64,000 bases of DNA from Halomonas sp. (GTDB lineage: Bacteria; Pseudomonadota; Gammaproteobacteria; Pseudomonadales; Halomonadaceae). The DNA lies in contig NZ_VMQS01000001.1 in assembly GCF_007625055.1 (NCBI RefSeq), positions 35,154 through 99,153 on the forward strand, given 5' to 3'. This document shows positions 1 through 12,969 of this stretch, piece by piece. Below the pieces are notes generated by a model, which had not been told where the DNA came from, searched no databases, and was given only the letters and a program-made list of their open reading frames with translations. The position numbers and the translations under genes are program-made. Position 1 is the stretch's first letter, and each line of letters begins with the position of its first letter.

Positions 1-408
1 ATGAGCCGGTTTGCGGTGGCGCATGGCGCCAACCCGATGACCTTTCTGGGGTTGGCGGGTGTCGGTGACCTGATCGTCACCTGTTCTTCCCACCTGTCGC
101 GTAACTATAGAGTGGGTTTCGCCATGGGAGAAGGTCGCAGTCTTGATCAAGCTATAGAAGCATTGGGGCAGGTCGCCGAAGGGGTGAATACTGTACGGCT
201 GGTATGTGCCAAGGCTGCCCAGATGGGGGTCTACATGCCGATGGCAGAAGGTTTGTACCATGTATTGTTTGACGGCGTTCCGGCAAAGGAGATGGCAAGA
301 ATGCTGATGATGGGCGAGCAAAGCAGCGATGTTGAATTCGTGCTGCCACGTGAAGCTGTTCAACAGGCTCATCGAGAGACAGGAGATTGGCATGCAGGAA
401 ATCAATAA
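1..408 (+). CDS. gpsA: NAD(P)H-dependent glycerol-3-phosphate dehydrogenase, C-terminal part
   Basis: This is the last 135 residues of GpsA, the cytosolic enzyme that reduces dihydroxyacetone phosphate to sn-glycerol-3-phosphate for phospholipid synthesis. The substrate-binding helical domain is recognisable from [12 protein letters not shown] (residues 17-28 of the visible part) followed by SRNYRVG. The family is about 340 residues, so roughly 200 residues, including the Rossmann NAD(P) domain, lie left of the window. The ATG at base 1 is an internal methionine, not the true start. The stop overlaps or closely precedes the start of sixA, so the two genes are probably cotranscribed. Confidence 0.93.
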   Translation: MSRFAVAHGANPMTFLGLAGVGDLIVTCSSHLSRNYRVGFAMGEGRSLDQAIEALGQVAEGVNTVRLVCAKAAQMGVYMPMAEGLYHVLFDGVPAKEMARMLMMGEQSSDVEFVLPREAVQQAHRETGDWHAGNQ

Positions 409-409
409 C

Positions 410-892
410 ATGTCGCGATTATTACTGATGCGCCATGGCGAAGCAGTCGCTGGTGCGCCGGATAATCAACGCCGTTTGAGCACACAGGGTGAGCAGGAAG
501 TCACCCTGATGGCTCGCTGGTTGGCAGACCGTGTGGCCAGCAAGGAGTCAGGACAATTGCGGATCATCGCCAGCCCCTATACGCGCGCCCAGCAAAGCGC
601 TGATGCAGTTGCCTCGGCGTTAGGGGGGCAGGTGGAAACCTATGAGGGTATCACCCCTGACGACTCACCCAATGCCGTGTGTGACTGGCTGATGGCTCAG
701 CCTGATAGCGATACCCTGTTGCTGGTCAGCCATATGCCGCTGTTAGGCGAGCTGACCGGCGTTTTGACCAGAGGGCATGCAGGCTTTGGTGTCAGTTTTG
801 CCACGGCGGGGGTGGCGGAATTAAGTGCCGACGTCTGGGCATCCGGCTGTGCTGACCTGATCAGTATGACCGACCCTCGTCAGTTAAGCTGA
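410..892 (+). CDS. sixA: Phosphohistidine phosphatase SixA
   Basis: SixA is a small cytosolic histidine-phosphatase-superfamily enzyme that removes phosphate from phosphohistidine proteins; in E. coli it acts on the nitrogen-PTS carrier NPr. The RHG signature gives catalytic His9, and the second conserved histidine is H108 in LLVSHMPLLGEL; both fit the 161-residue E. coli protein (H8/H108). I chose the ATG at 410 (160 residues) because family members begin a few residues before RHG. An in-frame ATG at 392 has a better Shine-Dalgarno (AGGAGA at 381-386) and would add six residues and overlap gpsA. Its probable partners ptsO (NPr) and ptsN lie 16 kb away in this window. Confidence 0.9.
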   Translation: MSRLLLMRHGEAVAGAPDNQRRLSTQGEQEVTLMARWLADRVASKESGQLRIIASPYTRAQQSADAVASALGGQVETYEGITPDDSPNAVCDWLMAQPDSDTLLLVSHMPLLGELTGVLTRGHAGFGVSFATAGVAELSADVWASGCADLISMTDPRQLS

Positions 893-905
893 TCAAAATA
901 TAAAA

Positions 906-930
906 ACCGGCCCCTGATTGAGGGGCCGGT
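906..930 (-). terminator. Intrinsic terminator at the sixA/gatB convergence
   Basis: A perfect 10-bp stem, ACCGGCCCCT (906-915) and AGGGGCCGGT (921-930), has a five-base loop. Read on the minus strand it is followed directly by a T-rich tract (complement of 893-905), so it should end the gatCAB transcript. The plus-strand side has no good T-run, so termination of sixA here would be weaker. Confidence 0.85.
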
Positions 931-959
931 AGACGACTGCTTTACTTCACGCCTCACGC

Positions 960-2413
<1,454 letters not shown>

Positions 2414-2414
<1 letters not shown>

Positions 2415-3874
2415 CAGGCCTTCTCCTCAGCAAAACTGGGACGTTGTTGATGCCAATCAGTGGCTTTCTGGAACTGATGCGCCACGTTTAGCAGCTGGGC
2501 TTCTGCAAAATGTGTGCCCAGGATCTGCAGCCCTACCGGGCGGTGTCCGACCCTGCCAGCCGGTACGCTGATGCCGGGAATCCCGGCCAGGTTGACGGCA
2601 ATGGTATAGATATCCTGTAGATACATGGAAACCGGATCTTTTTTGGCACCTATATCAAAGGCTGGCGTCGGTGAGGCAGGTCCCATCAGGACGTCGACGT
2701 CTTCAAAGGCATCCAGGAAGTCCTGGCGAATCAGGCGGCGTACCTGCTGAGCCTTGGTGTAGTAGGCATCAAAAAAACCTTCTGACAGGGTATGCGTGCC
2801 AATCAGGATGCGTCGCTTGACTTCATCGCCAAAGCCTTCAGCGCGAGAGCGCTTGTAAAGGTCAACCAGGTCCTGAGGATCGTCGCAGCGATGCCCAAAA
2901 CGAACGCCATCAAAGCGAGACAGGTTGGAAGAGGCCTCAGCGGGGGCAATTACATAATAGGCGGGAATTGCAAAATGCGTATGTGGCAGGCTGACTTCCT
3001 TGACCGTCGCTCCCAATGCTTCATAAATTTTCACGGCCTCGCGCACTGCCTTTTCAACCCCGGGGTCGAGGCCATCACCGAAATACTCCTTTGGCAGGCC
3101 AATCTTGAGACCCGACAAGGGGGCATTCAGTGTCTCGGTATAATCAGGGACACCACGGGCAACGCTGGTCGAGTCACGCAGATCCTGGCCTGCCATAACG
3201 TTCAGCAAGTGGGCGCAATCCTCAGCGCTGCGTGCCATGGGCCCAGCCTGATCAAGGCTGGAGGCATAGGCAATCATGCCATAGCGTGAAACCCGCCCAT
3301 AAGTGGGCTTCAAGCCGGTAATACCACAAAAGGCGGCGGGCTGGCGGATTGAACCACCAGTGTCAGTGCCGAGTGCTGCAGGGGTTATGCCCGCCGCCAC
3401 AGCCGCGGCACTGCCGCCAGAGCTGCCACCGGGAACCGCCGTGACGTCCCAGGGATTCTTGACCGCGCCGTAATAGCTGTTTTCATTGGAGGAGCCCATG
3501 GCGAACTCATCCATATTGGTCTTGCCGAGGCTGACGCAGCCAGCGGCCTTCAGCTTTTCAACAACATGAGCGTCATAGGGGGCGATAAAGTTATCCAGCA
3601 TTCTGGAACCGCAGCTGGTTTTAACCCCCTGGGTACAGAAAATATCCTTGAGCGCAAGAGGAACCCCGGTCAACAGTCCTGCATCGCCACTGGCCCTGGC
3701 CTGGTCAGCCTGATCGGCCTGCTGCAATGCCTGCTCGCTGGTCACGCTGATAAAACTGTTGAGTTGGCGGTTGGTCTGTTCAATGCGCTTCAGGTAGTGC
3801 GCGGTGAGTTCGCGGCTGGATACTTCACCGCTGGCAAGTGCCGCGGCAACTTGCGTCAATGTCTTGTCATGCAT
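2414..3874 (-). CDS. gatA: Asp-tRNA(Asn)/Glu-tRNA(Gln) amidotransferase subunit A
   Basis: GatA is the glutaminase subunit that releases ammonia from glutamine and channels it to GatB. It is an amidase-signature protein of 486 residues. The Ser-cisSer-Lys triad is visible: K76 in PLALKDIF, the cis-serine at about S151 in [11 protein letters not shown], and nucleophile S175 in [10 protein letters not shown]. It is the middle gene of gatC-gatA-gatB, 49 bases after gatC and overlapping gatB by one base. Length and motifs are complete, with nothing unusual. Confidence 0.97.
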
Positions 3875-3923
3875 AACCCGGAAACTCCGTTCGGGTGACG
3901 ATTATCAGAAGAGAGGAAATAAC

Positions 3924-4211
3924 TTACTCAACCACTCGGGGAACCAGATAAAGACCATTTTCAACGGCCGGTGCACAGCGTTGGAAGTGATCACGCTGAT
4001 CGGTTTCGGTAACTTCATCGGCACGCAGGCGCTGAGTGGCATCAAGCGGGTGTGCCAGGGGCGTAACACCCTGGGTGTCAACGCGCTGTAACTGGTCGAC
4101 CATTTCCAGGATCTGGCTGAGGTCATCAACAAACCCCTTGGCCTGATCATCGCTAACCGCCAGCCGGGCCAGATGGGCAGCCCGGCGCACGTGTGTTTCT
4201 TCAAGCGCCAT
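3924..4211 (-). CDS. gatC: Asp-tRNA(Asn)/Glu-tRNA(Gln) amidotransferase subunit C
   Basis: GatC is the small belt-like subunit that holds GatA and GatB together. With the ATG at 4211 the protein is 95 residues, the usual family size, beginning MALEETHVRRAAHLARLAV, the canonical GatC N-terminus. An upstream in-frame start (4247) would add 12 residues unlike the family. A GAGGA element lies about ten bases upstream of the chosen start. It is the first gene of the operon, divergent from mreB, so the gatCAB promoter lies in the shared 236-base region. Confidence 0.93.
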   Translation of the reverse strand: MALEETHVRRAAHLARLAVSDDQAKGFVDDLSQILEMVDQLQRVDTQGVTPLAHPLDATQRLRADEVTETDQRDHFQRCAPAVENGLYLVPRVVE

Positions 4212-4284
4212 GGTGGGAACGTCCTCGTTAACAAGTGATAAGCGCATTCGTTTTGCGCCGTGTAAACAACGTCAGATCCTCCAG

Positions 4285-4314
4285 AATATAGGGATCAGCG
4301 TCATTTTGATCATC
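4285..4314 (-). promoter_or_regulatory. Candidate gatCAB promoter
   Basis: On the minus strand TATATT (4290-4285, 5/6 match to the -10 consensus) lies 17 bases downstream of a weak -35-like ATGATC. It would give a leader of roughly 70 bases before gatC. The -35 half is poor, so this is only a candidate. Confidence 0.3.
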
Positions 4315-4334
4315 AAATAGCGTTAAAATATACC
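4305..4334 (+). promoter_or_regulatory. Candidate mreB promoter with overlapping inverted repeat
   Basis: TTGATC (4306-4311) and TATACC (4329-4334) are separated by 17 bases, each matching 4/6 of the sigma-70 consensus. The -35 half sits inside a perfect inverted repeat TTTGAT-C-ATCAAA (4305-4317), a possible operator. The mreB leader would be about 105 bases. Confidence 0.35.
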
Positions 4335-4435
4335 ATATTTCCCTGAGTCGGGCAGTATCTGCCGCTGTTCTGCTTGCTGACGGTGGGTTGCGGTGATACC
4401 GTTTGCTTCCGCATAGGGTTCTCGGTCAGCACTAG

Positions 4436-5485
<1,050 letters not shown>

Positions 5486-5511
5486 CGCCAGCGCTTGATC
5501 TGCGGGGGGGA

Positions 5512-6465
5512 TTGATTATCAAGCCGCTGTTTTCACACGGTGCTCTGCCCGGCTATCGGCTGTTCTTCTGCGTATTGGCGGCGAGTGCCCTGATGTTTGT
5601 CGACCAACACTTCACGCGTATGGAAACAGTGCGTGCACAGCTGTCGATGGTGGTGGCTCCGATACAATGGGTGGTCAGCCTTCCCAGTGATCTGCTCAGC
5701 TGGGGGACATTGGCGCTGTCTGACCATCAGGCATTGCTGGATGAAAATCAGCGGCTACGGGAACAGATGCTGACACTGTCTCACCGTGGCCAACGTATCG
5801 CCAGCCTGGTGTCTGAAAACGCCGAGTTACGGCGTCTTCTGAACGCTGCTGAGTATCGCGACGTCGAGTTCATCAGCGCTGAGCTCATTTCCCTTGATAA
5901 TGATCCTTTTAGCCACCAGATGGTCATTGATCGGGGGCATCGAAACGGTGTCTATGTCGGACAGCCATTAATTGATGCCTATGGCCTTGTCGGCCAGGTA
6001 ACCGCTGTATCGGCCTACTCTAGCCGGGTCCTCCTGCTGGGAGACGCGAGTCATGCGCTGCCAGTCCGTATCAACCGAAATGGCCTGCGTTATATTGTTC
6101 AAGGCTCGGGCAACTACGATGCCCTTGACGTTCTCCATGTGCCGGATACGGCCGATGTGCGTGAAGGGGATCTGCTGACGACGTCAGGTCTCGCGGGACG
6201 CTTCCCTGCCGGCTACCCAGTGGCCAGAATCACTTCTGTGGTCCATGACCCAGGCGAGCCATTTGCCCAGGTGCGGGCCGAGCCGATGGCCCGTTTGCAG
6301 CGTTCGCGCTACTTCCTGTTACTGTTTCCTCAACCTTTGCCCTCGTCGCAAATCGCTATCTGGGATGCGTCATTTGCGCTGTCTTATGAGACACTTCAAG
6401 GGGTGCTGCAGGTCAACGGGCTTTTCCCGCTATTGGCCAACCCGTCTACCATGGAGCTTCCCTGA
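5512..6465 (+). CDS. mreC: Rod-shape-determining protein MreC
   Basis: MreC is a bitopic inner-membrane protein whose periplasmic part links MreB to PBP2-RodA. A signal anchor lies at about residues 15-33 and a coiled coil at about 65-110 (DENQRLREQMLTL, SENAELRRLL). The beta-barrel MreC domain fills the rest of the 317 residues. The start is unusual: family members begin near KPLFSRG, and the only start codon available there is TTG at 5512, directly after a run of seven G, so Shine-Dalgarno spacing is almost zero. The stop overlaps mreD by one base (TGATG). Confidence 0.93.
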   Translation: MIIKPLFSHGALPGYRLFFCVLAASALMFVDQHFTRMETVRAQLSMVVAPIQWVVSLPSDLLSWGTLALSDHQALLDENQRLREQMLTLSHRGQRIASLVSENAELRRLLNAAEYRDVEFISAELISLDNDPFSHQMVIDRGHRNGVYVGQPLIDAYGLVGQVTAVSAYSSRVLLLGDASHALPVRINRNGLRYIVQGSGNYDALDVLHVPDTADVREGDLLTTSGLAGRFPAGYPVARITSVVHDPGEPFAQVRAEPMARLQRSRYFLLLFPQPLPSSQIAIWDASFALSYETLQGVLQVNGLFPLLANPSTMELP

Positions 6466-6950
6466 TGGCGAAGGCATCGGTCGTACCGTTAGCTGTGGTA
6501 TGGATTACCTTGCTGTTTGCCCTATGCCTGCAAGTGATGCCGTTGGCTGAAGGGTGGCAGGTATATCGACCTGAATGGTTGGGGCTGCTACTCATTTACT
6601 GGTGCATGCGTACCCCTGATAGAGTCGGGGTCTTTCACGGCTTTGTACTCGGGCTGCTGCTTGACCTGATTGAAGGCGTGCCGCTGGGCCAGAATGCCCT
6701 GACACTGTCAGTGCTGGCTTTTCTGTGTGCCCTGGTCTATGGACGTTTTCGTACCTACTCACTGGTTCAGCAGGCGCTGTTGGTGATGCTGCTGCTGGGG
6801 CTGGTACAGCTGCTGGAACAATGGGTGCGTACCCTGTCGGGAGATTTTTCAATTCACCTGGCATTCCTGATCCCCTCTTTTATCAGCGCGGTACTCTGGC
6901 CCTGGTTGGCAACCATGTTTATGGCGCTGGAACGTCGTCTTTTTTCATGA
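6465..6950 (+). CDS. mreD: Rod-shape-determining protein MreD
   Basis: MreD is a polytopic inner-membrane component of the elongasome. The 161-residue protein is mostly hydrophobic, with about five predicted membrane segments, the usual size and topology for gammaproteobacterial MreD. Identification rests on position after mreC, length and the family pattern around RPEWLGLLLIYW and GFVLGLLLDLIEGVPLG. Its ATG overlaps the mreC stop by one base. Confidence 0.93.
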   Translation: MAKASVVPLAVVWITLLFALCLQVMPLAEGWQVYRPEWLGLLLIYWCMRTPDRVGVFHGFVLGLLLDLIEGVPLGQNALTLSVLAFLCALVYGRFRTYSLVQQALLVMLLLGLVQLLEQWVRTLSGDFSIHLAFLIPSFISAVLWPWLATMFMALERRLFS

Positions 6951-6974
6951 TCATCGTAGAGCCGAGGTAATAGG

Positions 6975-7571
6975 ATGTCTTCTGCCCGTCAACCCCTCGT
7001 GTGTCTGGCATCAGCATCGCCACGCCGACGGGACCTTCTGTCATCCATTGGCGTGGAAGTTGACGTTAAACCCTGCCATATTGATGAGACGCCTCAGCCC
7101 GGTGAATCTCCCGATGACTACGTTGTTCGTCTGGCAGTTGAGAAGGCACTGGAAGCCGACACCTTGACATCCTTGCCTACCCTGGGTTCTGACACGGCGG
7201 TGGTACTGGACGGTCGTATCCTGGGAAAACCACGTGACCAGGCGCATGGGGCTGAAATGCTGGCCGCGCTGTCCGGGCGCCGACATGAAGTACTGACGGC
7301 TGTTGCCCTGACAGGCCCTGCAGGAATGTTGAAATGTTGCGTGGCCACCCAGGTGTGCCTTGGCGATATCAGCGATAAGCAGATAGCTGCCTACTGGCAG
7401 ACGGGAGAGCCCCTGGATAAGGCGGGTGGCTATGCTATCCAAGGCTTGGCGGCCGTGTTTGTTGCCACTATCGAAGGCAGTTACTCTGCTGTTGTGGGCT
7501 TGCCGCTGTACGAAACAGCAACACTTCTTCGTGAGCAGGGCGTACCTATATGGAATAATATGCTTGAATAG
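6975..7571 (+). CDS. maf: Maf-type nucleoside triphosphate pyrophosphatase (YhdE-like)
   Basis: Maf proteins hydrolyse non-canonical or selected nucleoside triphosphates to monophosphates; the YhdE subgroup prefers dTTP and UTP. The N-terminal substrate loop [10 protein letters not shown] (residues 13-22) and the acidic motif [10 protein letters not shown] with D73 are visible. The length of 198 residues is normal. In many gammaproteobacteria yhdE sits between mreD and rng, exactly as here, which favours YhdE over the YceF paralogue. The gene begins 24 bases after mreD. Confidence 0.95.
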   Translation: MSSARQPLVCLASASPRRRDLLSSIGVEVDVKPCHIDETPQPGESPDDYVVRLAVEKALEADTLTSLPTLGSDTAVVLDGRILGKPRDQAHGAEMLAALSGRRHEVLTAVALTGPAGMLKCCVATQVCLGDISDKQIAAYWQTGEPLDKAGGYAIQGLAAVFVATIEGSYSAVVGLPLYETATLLREQGVPIWNNMLE

Positions 7572-7652
7572 CAGCGGCCAGCCTTGGATGGAGTGTCTAG
7601 CCAAGTGTCAGCCACCCTGTCTTTGTACCCTTTTAACCAATAAGGAACGTGA

Positions 7653-9116
7653 ATGAGCGGTGAGGTTCTCATCAATCTGACACCGATGGAAACCCGCGTA
7701 GCGCTGGTTGAAAACGGTGTACTGCAGGAAGCGTTGATCGAAAGATCACGCCGTCGTGGCATTGTGGGCAATATCTACAAAGGCAAGGTGGTTCGGGTAC
7801 TGCCTGGCATGCAGGCTGCCTTTGTCGATATTGGCCTGGAACGCGCCGCCTTTATTCATGCTCATGAAGTGACGCCCTCAGGGACGCCCAGTGAGGAACA
7901 GTCAACCATTGGCCAATTACTGCAGGAAGGCCAGGCTCTGGTGGTTCAGGTCACCAAGGACCCTATTGGCTCCAAGGGAGCGCGCCTGACCACTCATCTG
8001 TCGGTACCGTCGCGCTATCTGGTGTATATGCCTGACTCGCCGCATCACGGTGTGTCTCAGCGCATTGAAGATGAGCGTGAACGTGAACGTCTGAAAGTGG
8101 CCCTGGACGCAGGCATTGCCCAGCAGAGCATTGAGGTCACTGGTGGGTTTATAGTGCGTACAGCCGCTGAAGGCGTCAGCGAAGAGGAAATTGCCAGCGA
8201 CATGTATTTCCTGTTGCGCTTGTGGCGAAAGGTCAGCCAACGCAAGGAAAACGCCGCGCCGTCTTCGGTCATCTATGATGATTTGCCGCTCTTTATGCGC
8301 ACCCTTCGGGATGTCATGCGCGATGACATTGAAAAGGTGCGTATCGATTCACGGGAAAATTTTACTCGCCTGGTCGAGTTTGCCGAAGAGTTTATGCCGG
8401 ACGCAGTGGAGCGAATAGAGTATTACCCCGGTGAACGACCGATTTTTGATCTCTACAGCGTTGAAGACGAGATTCACAAGGCTCTGGGACGCAAGGTGCA
8501 GCTGAAGTCAGGCGGTTACCTGGTCATTGATCCGACCGAAGCGATGACCACGATCGACGTCAACACAGGGGGTTACGTCGGTCATCGCAATCTGGAAGAG
8601 ACCATTTTCAAAACCAATCTGGAAGCTGCAACCGCGATTGCCCGGCAGCTACGCCTGCGTAACCTGGGGGGCATCATCATTATTGATTTCATTGATATGG
8701 AGGATGTCGAGCACCAGCGTCAGGTGTTGCGTGTGCTGGAGAAGGCATTGGAAAAGGACCATGCCAAAACCAAGTGTACCGGGGTAACCGAGCTTGGACT
8801 GGTGCAGCTGACCCGCAAGCGTACCCGTGAAAGCCTTGAGCAGACTCTGTGTGAAGCCTGCTCTATCTGTGCAGGTCGCGGAACGTTGAAAACCCCTGAA
8901 ACCGTCTGCTATGAAATATTTCGCGAGATTCTGCGTGAAGAGCGCGCCTACAGTGCTGAAACCTACATGGTGTTGGCGTCACAACCCGTGGTTGACCGCT
9001 TGCTCGACGAGGAGTCTTCCTCGGTGGCTGACCTGGAAATTTTTATCAACAAGACCATCCGTTTTCAGGTCGAACAACATTACTCGCAAGAGCAGTATGA
9101 CATCGTGCTAATGTAA
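7653..9116 (+). CDS. rng: Ribonuclease G
   Basis: RNase G is a single-strand endoribonuclease of the RNase E/G family that matures the 5' end of 16S rRNA and cuts selected mRNAs. The protein has 487 residues, like E. coli RNase G, and lacks the long C-terminal scaffold of RNase E. An S1 domain covers about residues 38-120. The metal-binding catalytic aspartates are D302 in TTIDVNTGG and D345 in IIIIDFIDM. The Zn-link region reads CEACSICAGRG (C400, C403, C406), with one more cysteine than the usual pair. A good AAGGA precedes the ATG. It follows maf by 81 bases and precedes yhdP by 4. Confidence 0.97.
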   Translation: MSGEVLINLTPMETRVALVENGVLQEALIERSRRRGIVGNIYKGKVVRVLPGMQAAFVDIGLERAAFIHAHEVTPSGTPSEEQSTIGQLLQEGQALVVQVTKDPIGSKGARLTTHLSVPSRYLVYMPDSPHHGVSQRIEDERERERLKVALDAGIAQQSIEVTGGFIVRTAAEGVSEEEIASDMYFLLRLWRKVSQRKENAAPSSVIYDDLPLFMRTLRDVMRDDIEKVRIDSRENFTRLVEFAEEFMPDAVERIEYYPGERPIFDLYSVEDEIHKALGRKVQLKSGGYLVIDPTEAMTTIDVNTGGYVGHRNLEETIFKTNLEAATAIARQLRLRNLGGIIIIDFIDMEDVEHQRQVLRVLEKALEKDHAKTKCTGVTELGLVQLTRKRTRESLEQTLCEACSICAGRGTLKTPETVCYEIFREILREERAYSAETYMVLASQPVVDRLLDEESSSVADLEIFINKTIRFQVEQHYSQEQYDIVLM

Positions 9117-9120
9117 ACAG

Positions 9121-12100
9121 ATGAGTTTTCATGTCTTGCGCAAATGGCTTGTTTTCTTCCTGGCGTCTTGCCTTGGCATTCTGGCCGGATTGCTGATGAT
9201 GCTCCGCCTGGCCATGAGCCAGGCGGGGTGGCTGGAACCCCATGTGGAAAGCCTGCTTGAAAGCCGCCTTGGCGCGCCGGTCGATATCCAGCACCTGGGG
9301 TTATCGCTGAGCGGTAATGATCCTTCCCTGACGCTGAGCAGTGTGAGCGCCATCACCCCGGCAGGGGAGCGGTTGTTTGCGCTGGATGAATTACACTTGC
9401 GGTTGGACAGCTGGCAAACGCTGAAAACCCTGACGCCGGTATTCAATGATGCTTATATGCAAGGTTTTGCAGTGCATCTTTACCAGGCATCGGGTATGGC
9501 CTGGGAGTGGCCCAAACCGGCCAAGCTGCCACTGGCTCTGGGGGCAGAGCCGACTATTGACCTGGCAGTGATTGATGCCTGGGTCGGCATGATTCTACGC
9601 CAGCAAATTCAGGTGGAGGATTCGCGCATCGTACTCCACGGTGTCCGTGAGCAACTAACCTTGCACGCTCCCTTGCTCAGCCTTTCCGGTGATCAACGCC
9701 GCACTCGCCTGCAAGGGCGGGTCAATATCGATACCCCTGGGCGTCAGGTGCAGGATTCCTCCTTGTCAGCGGCCCATCTGCGTGCCGAGGTTCAGCCGGG
9801 CAGTCAGGGCTTGCGTGATTTTTCTGCCGCCATGCAACTGGATATGCAGCTTGATCATCTGGCCCTGCTGACCAGCATTCTGCAGCCAGAAGATACGCCT
9901 CAATTTACCGACGCCGGCGGCGAGGTTCAGCTTTGGGGACGCTGGCAATCAGCAACACTGCAGGAAGCACGGCTGGGGTTGGACATGCCGCGTCTGACGC
10001 TAAAGCAGGATCAGCAAAGCGCCGTACTGAGCAATGTCCAGGCCAGGAGTATCTGGCAGCGCGAGGGCAAAGGCGGCAAGGCCTGGCTGAGCGGCGATGC
10101 TGAAAGTGTTGAGTGGGCGCAACCTGAGGCCGTTGGACAAGGCCCGGCATTGCCACGTCACTGGCAATTTACGCATCAGCCCGGTCGTTGGGAGCTGTTG
10201 ACCAGTGAGTTTGAACTCTCGTCTCTGGCGGCCTGGCGGGACTATATGTTGTTGCCTGAATCAGTGACCCGGGCACTGCGCACCCTTAATCCACGCGGTC
10301 AGGTAGATGGCCTGCGTCTGGGTCAGCGGAATGGTGAATGGCGTGTGGATGCCGCCATCAGTCGCCTGATGGCGTCTCCGTGGCAGCAGGCACCCGGTGG
10401 TGGGCCCTTTGATGCCTGGGTGCAGGCACGCGATGTTCGTGGTCGGGTACTTTTTTCAAGCGAGGAGAAAAGTACGCTAGGCCTGCCTGAACTGTTTCCT
10501 GCACCGCTTGATCTAGACCACGCAGAAGGCGAGATTCAATGGGTTTACGATGGTCCGACGGCACTGGTCAGTGGAAAACAGCTAAAGGTCAGTTGGAATG
10601 ATGCCGAGGTAAGTGGTGGTTTCGGCCTGGTGAATACCAAAGAGCAGGGGCGCTTTGGTCTGGATCTGGCCTTTAGCGATGTGGACGCGGTTAACCGTCC
10701 TCTGGATGAGTGGTTACCCGTCTCGGTCATTGATGCTGACCTGCGTGAATGGCTGTCCGGCGTCAATGGGGTCGTCGACCAGGGCAGTATTCAGGTTGGC
10801 CTGCCGCTCGGAGCGTCAGGGTTTGAGACGACGCCAACGGCGATCGTGGATCTGGATATCCGTCAGGCAAGCCTGCCCCTTTTACCCGACTGGCCCCGGC
10901 TGACCGATATCGCAGGAACGCTGAGCTGGCGCCCGGAAGAGGGGCTGATTGCTCAGGTTCGGCAGGCCTTCAGTCAGGGGATTGAGGTCCACCAGGGTGA
11001 GGTCAGGATGCAGGATGGACGGTTAGAGGTGAATGGCCAGCTGGGCAGCGATATGGCGTCCCTGCAGCAGTTTCTTTCTAAATCGCCGTTGCTCGACAAT
11101 GGTCAGCTGAATGATATTCGCGCTGACGGGCGGCTGGCAGCAGAGCTTGATCTGGGGCTGCCCATCAAGGCCCCAGAGCAACTTGATCTGGCAGTGCGTA
11201 TCACCCCCGATATACGTGAAGTGACCTATCTTCCCCATCAACTGAGTTTCAAGAATATAGGCGGTGAGCTGAACTGGCAGCAGGCCGCAGGCCAGCCAGG
11301 AGAGTTGCTGGGCAACCTGTCTGGGCGCTGGCTGGACGGCCCGGTGAATGCATCACTCGAGGCTGATCGTCAGGTGGTGCTTGAAGGGCAGTTGGGGGTC
11401 TCGGCATTGCTGGCGCGAATGAACGCTGAAGCACAGTTGCCATGGCTCTCGGGCACTACGCCTTGGCGAGGCCAGCTGGACTGGCGCGAGCAGCCCAGGC
11501 TCAAGGTTGAAAGTGCCCTGGAGGGTGTTCGTATAGACCTGCCAGCGCCATTTGCCAAGTCAGCTCGCGATGATTGGCCCTGGACACTGGACGTCGATAT
11601 GTCCAACGGGCGGATTGAAAGCGAACTGAATGGACGCGCACATTGGCGCAGCCAGCCGGTCAACGGTCAGATGGCGGCCACGCTGCAGTTAGGTAATGCA
11701 GCTGATAGTTCTGAGTGGCCTTCTAAGCCGGGCTGGCAACTGCATGCGGATCTTGAGCGCCTGGACGTGTTAGCTTGGCAGTCAGCGTTGGCACCACTGC
11801 GGCATGGCCCGTCTTCAGCTGCTGAGCCGTTGGCCGCTTTGCCTGACTGGCAGCTTTCCTTGAATACTGCTTGCCTTATGTGGCACGAAATCTGCCTGGG
11901 CCGCTTGTCAGCCAGCGGCGCGCAAACCGCTGACGGCATCCATCTGGACGTCGATGGGGAGGTGTTGTCAGGCCGGGGTTACTACCGTCCGCTGGCTCAG
12001 AACCCGTTGGATATAATGGTTGACCATATCGATCTGGATACCTTGTTGGATATGCCCACATCGCCGCTGGAGGATCAGCGATTGGTGCAGCCGGACGCCT

Positions 12101-12969
12101 GGTGGGACGAGGTGCAAACCCAAAAGCCACATTTGTTAGGGATCCCCGAGTGGCTTTCCAGACTGCCGGATGGGCGTCTCCGTCTGGCCGAACTGAGGGT
12201 TGTCGGGCAGCGTCTAGGGCCGATGACGGCCTACTGGCAAACTCAGGATGAACGCTTTACGCTCGCCCCGGTAGGCCTTACGTTGGGCCAGTTATCGATG
12301 CGTGGTGAGCTAGAGTGGACGGGCTCATCAGCCCGCAGTTCGACCAAGGCTGACGTGACGATTCAGGGCGGCGATGTGGGGACAGCACTCGAACGCCTTG
12401 GCCAGCCGGTGGTCATGCGCAGCCACAGCGCTGATCTACAGGCTGATCTGAACTGGCCTGGTGCTCCCTGGCAGTTTTCCCTGCTGCGTGCTGACGGACG
12501 CCTGACAACCGATGTACGCGACGGTCGTTTTGTCAGTTTGAACTCGACGACTGCCCGGCTGGTCGGTCTGTTGAACATGGACAACATTCTGCGTCGTCTG
12601 CGCCTGGATTTCTCCGATCTAACGGGTGAAGGCACTGCTTTTGACCGAGTTTACGGCAGCGCCAATGTGGATAATGGCCACCTGCGTCTTGAAGGCCCGT
12701 TAATCATCGATGCCCCCGCGACTCAGATCCGTATCACCGGGAGTGCCGATTTGCTCAGCCGAGAGCTTGACCAGCGTCTGTCGATTGCATTGCCTATCAG
12801 TCAGGGCCTGCCCATTGCCGCACTGGCGGTAGGGGCTCCCGTGGTGGGAGGCGCACTGCTGCTTGCACACTCCTTGTTCGGTGATACGCTGGGAGAAGTG
12901 ACAACGCTCAATTATCTTATTCAGGGCCCTTGGGCCGCACCGCAAGTAATTCGAAAAGGTTCTCAATGA
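9121..12969 (+). CDS. yhdP: AsmA-like phospholipid-transport protein YhdP
   Basis: YhdP is a very large envelope protein of the AsmA-like/TamB-like bridge family, implicated with TamB and YdbH in moving phospholipids to the outer membrane. The 1282-residue length matches E. coli YhdP (about 1266). There is an N-terminal inner-membrane anchor (about residues 8-30), then a long periplasmic region of repetitive beta-rich segments typical of a hydrophobic-groove bridge. The C-terminal AsmA-type segment includes [20 protein letters not shown] and a final hydrophobic stretch, [20 protein letters not shown]. Its stop overlaps the tldD start (ATGA). Confidence 0.93.
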   Translation: MSFHVLRKWLVFFLASCLGILAGLLMMLRLAMSQAGWLEPHVESLLESRLGAPVDIQHLGLSLSGNDPSLTLSSVSAITPAGERLFALDELHLRLDSWQTLKTLTPVFNDAYMQGFAVHLYQASGMAWEWPKPAKLPLALGAEPTIDLAVIDAWVGMILRQQIQVEDSRIVLHGVREQLTLHAPLLSLSGDQRRTRLQGRVNIDTPGRQVQDSSLSAAHLRAEVQPGSQGLRDFSAAMQLDMQLDHLALLTSILQPEDTPQFTDAGGEVQLWGRWQSATLQEARLGLDMPRLTLKQDQQSAVLSNVQARSIWQREGKGGKAWLSGDAESVEWAQPEAVGQGPALPRHWQFTHQPGRWELLTSEFELSSLAAWRDYMLLPESVTRALRTLNPRGQVDGLRLGQRNGEWRVDAAISRLMASPWQQAPGGGPFDAWVQARDVRGRVLFSSEEKSTLGLPELFPAPLDLDHAEGEIQWVYDGPTALVSGKQLKVSWNDAEVSGGFGLVNTKEQGRFGLDLAFSDVDAVNRPLDEWLPVSVIDADLREWLSGVNGVVDQGSIQVGLPLGASGFETTPTAIVDLDIRQASLPLLPDWPRLTDIAGTLSWRPEEGLIAQVRQAFSQGIEVHQGEVRMQDGRLEVNGQLGSDMASLQQFLSKSPLLDNGQLNDIRADGRLAAELDLGLPIKAPEQLDLAVRITPDIREVTYLPHQLSFKNIGGELNWQQAAGQPGELLGNLSGRWLDGPVNASLEADRQVVLEGQLGVSALLARMNAEAQLPWLSGTTPWRGQLDWREQPRLKVESALEGVRIDLPAPFAKSARDDWPWTLDVDMSNGRIESELNGRAHWRSQPVNGQMAATLQLGNAADSSEWPSKPGWQLHADLERLDVLAWQSALAPLRHGPSSAAEPLAALPDWQLSLNTACLMWHEICLGRLSASGAQTADGIHLDVDGEVLSGRGYYRPLAQNPLDIMVDHIDLDTLLDMPTSPLEDQRLVQPDAWWDEVQTQKPHLLGIPEWLSRLPDGRLRLAELRVVGQRLGPMTAYWQTQDERFTLAPVGLTLGQLSMRGELEWTGSSARSSTKADVTIQGGDVGTALERLGQPVVMRSHSADLQADLNWPGAPWQFSLLRADGRLTTDVRDGRFVSLNSTTARLVGLLNMDNILRRLRLDFSDLTGEGTAFDRVYGSANVDNGHLRLEGPLIIDAPATQIRITGSADLLSRELDQRLSIALPISQGLPIAALAVGAPVVGGALLLAHSLFGDTLGEVTTLNYLIQGPWAAPQVIRKGSQ

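Noticed and set aside
8847..8886. Third cysteine in the RNase G Zn-link region (CEACSIC)
   Set aside because: Two cysteines suffice for the shared zinc site; an extra one near it is plausible variation without clear consequence.
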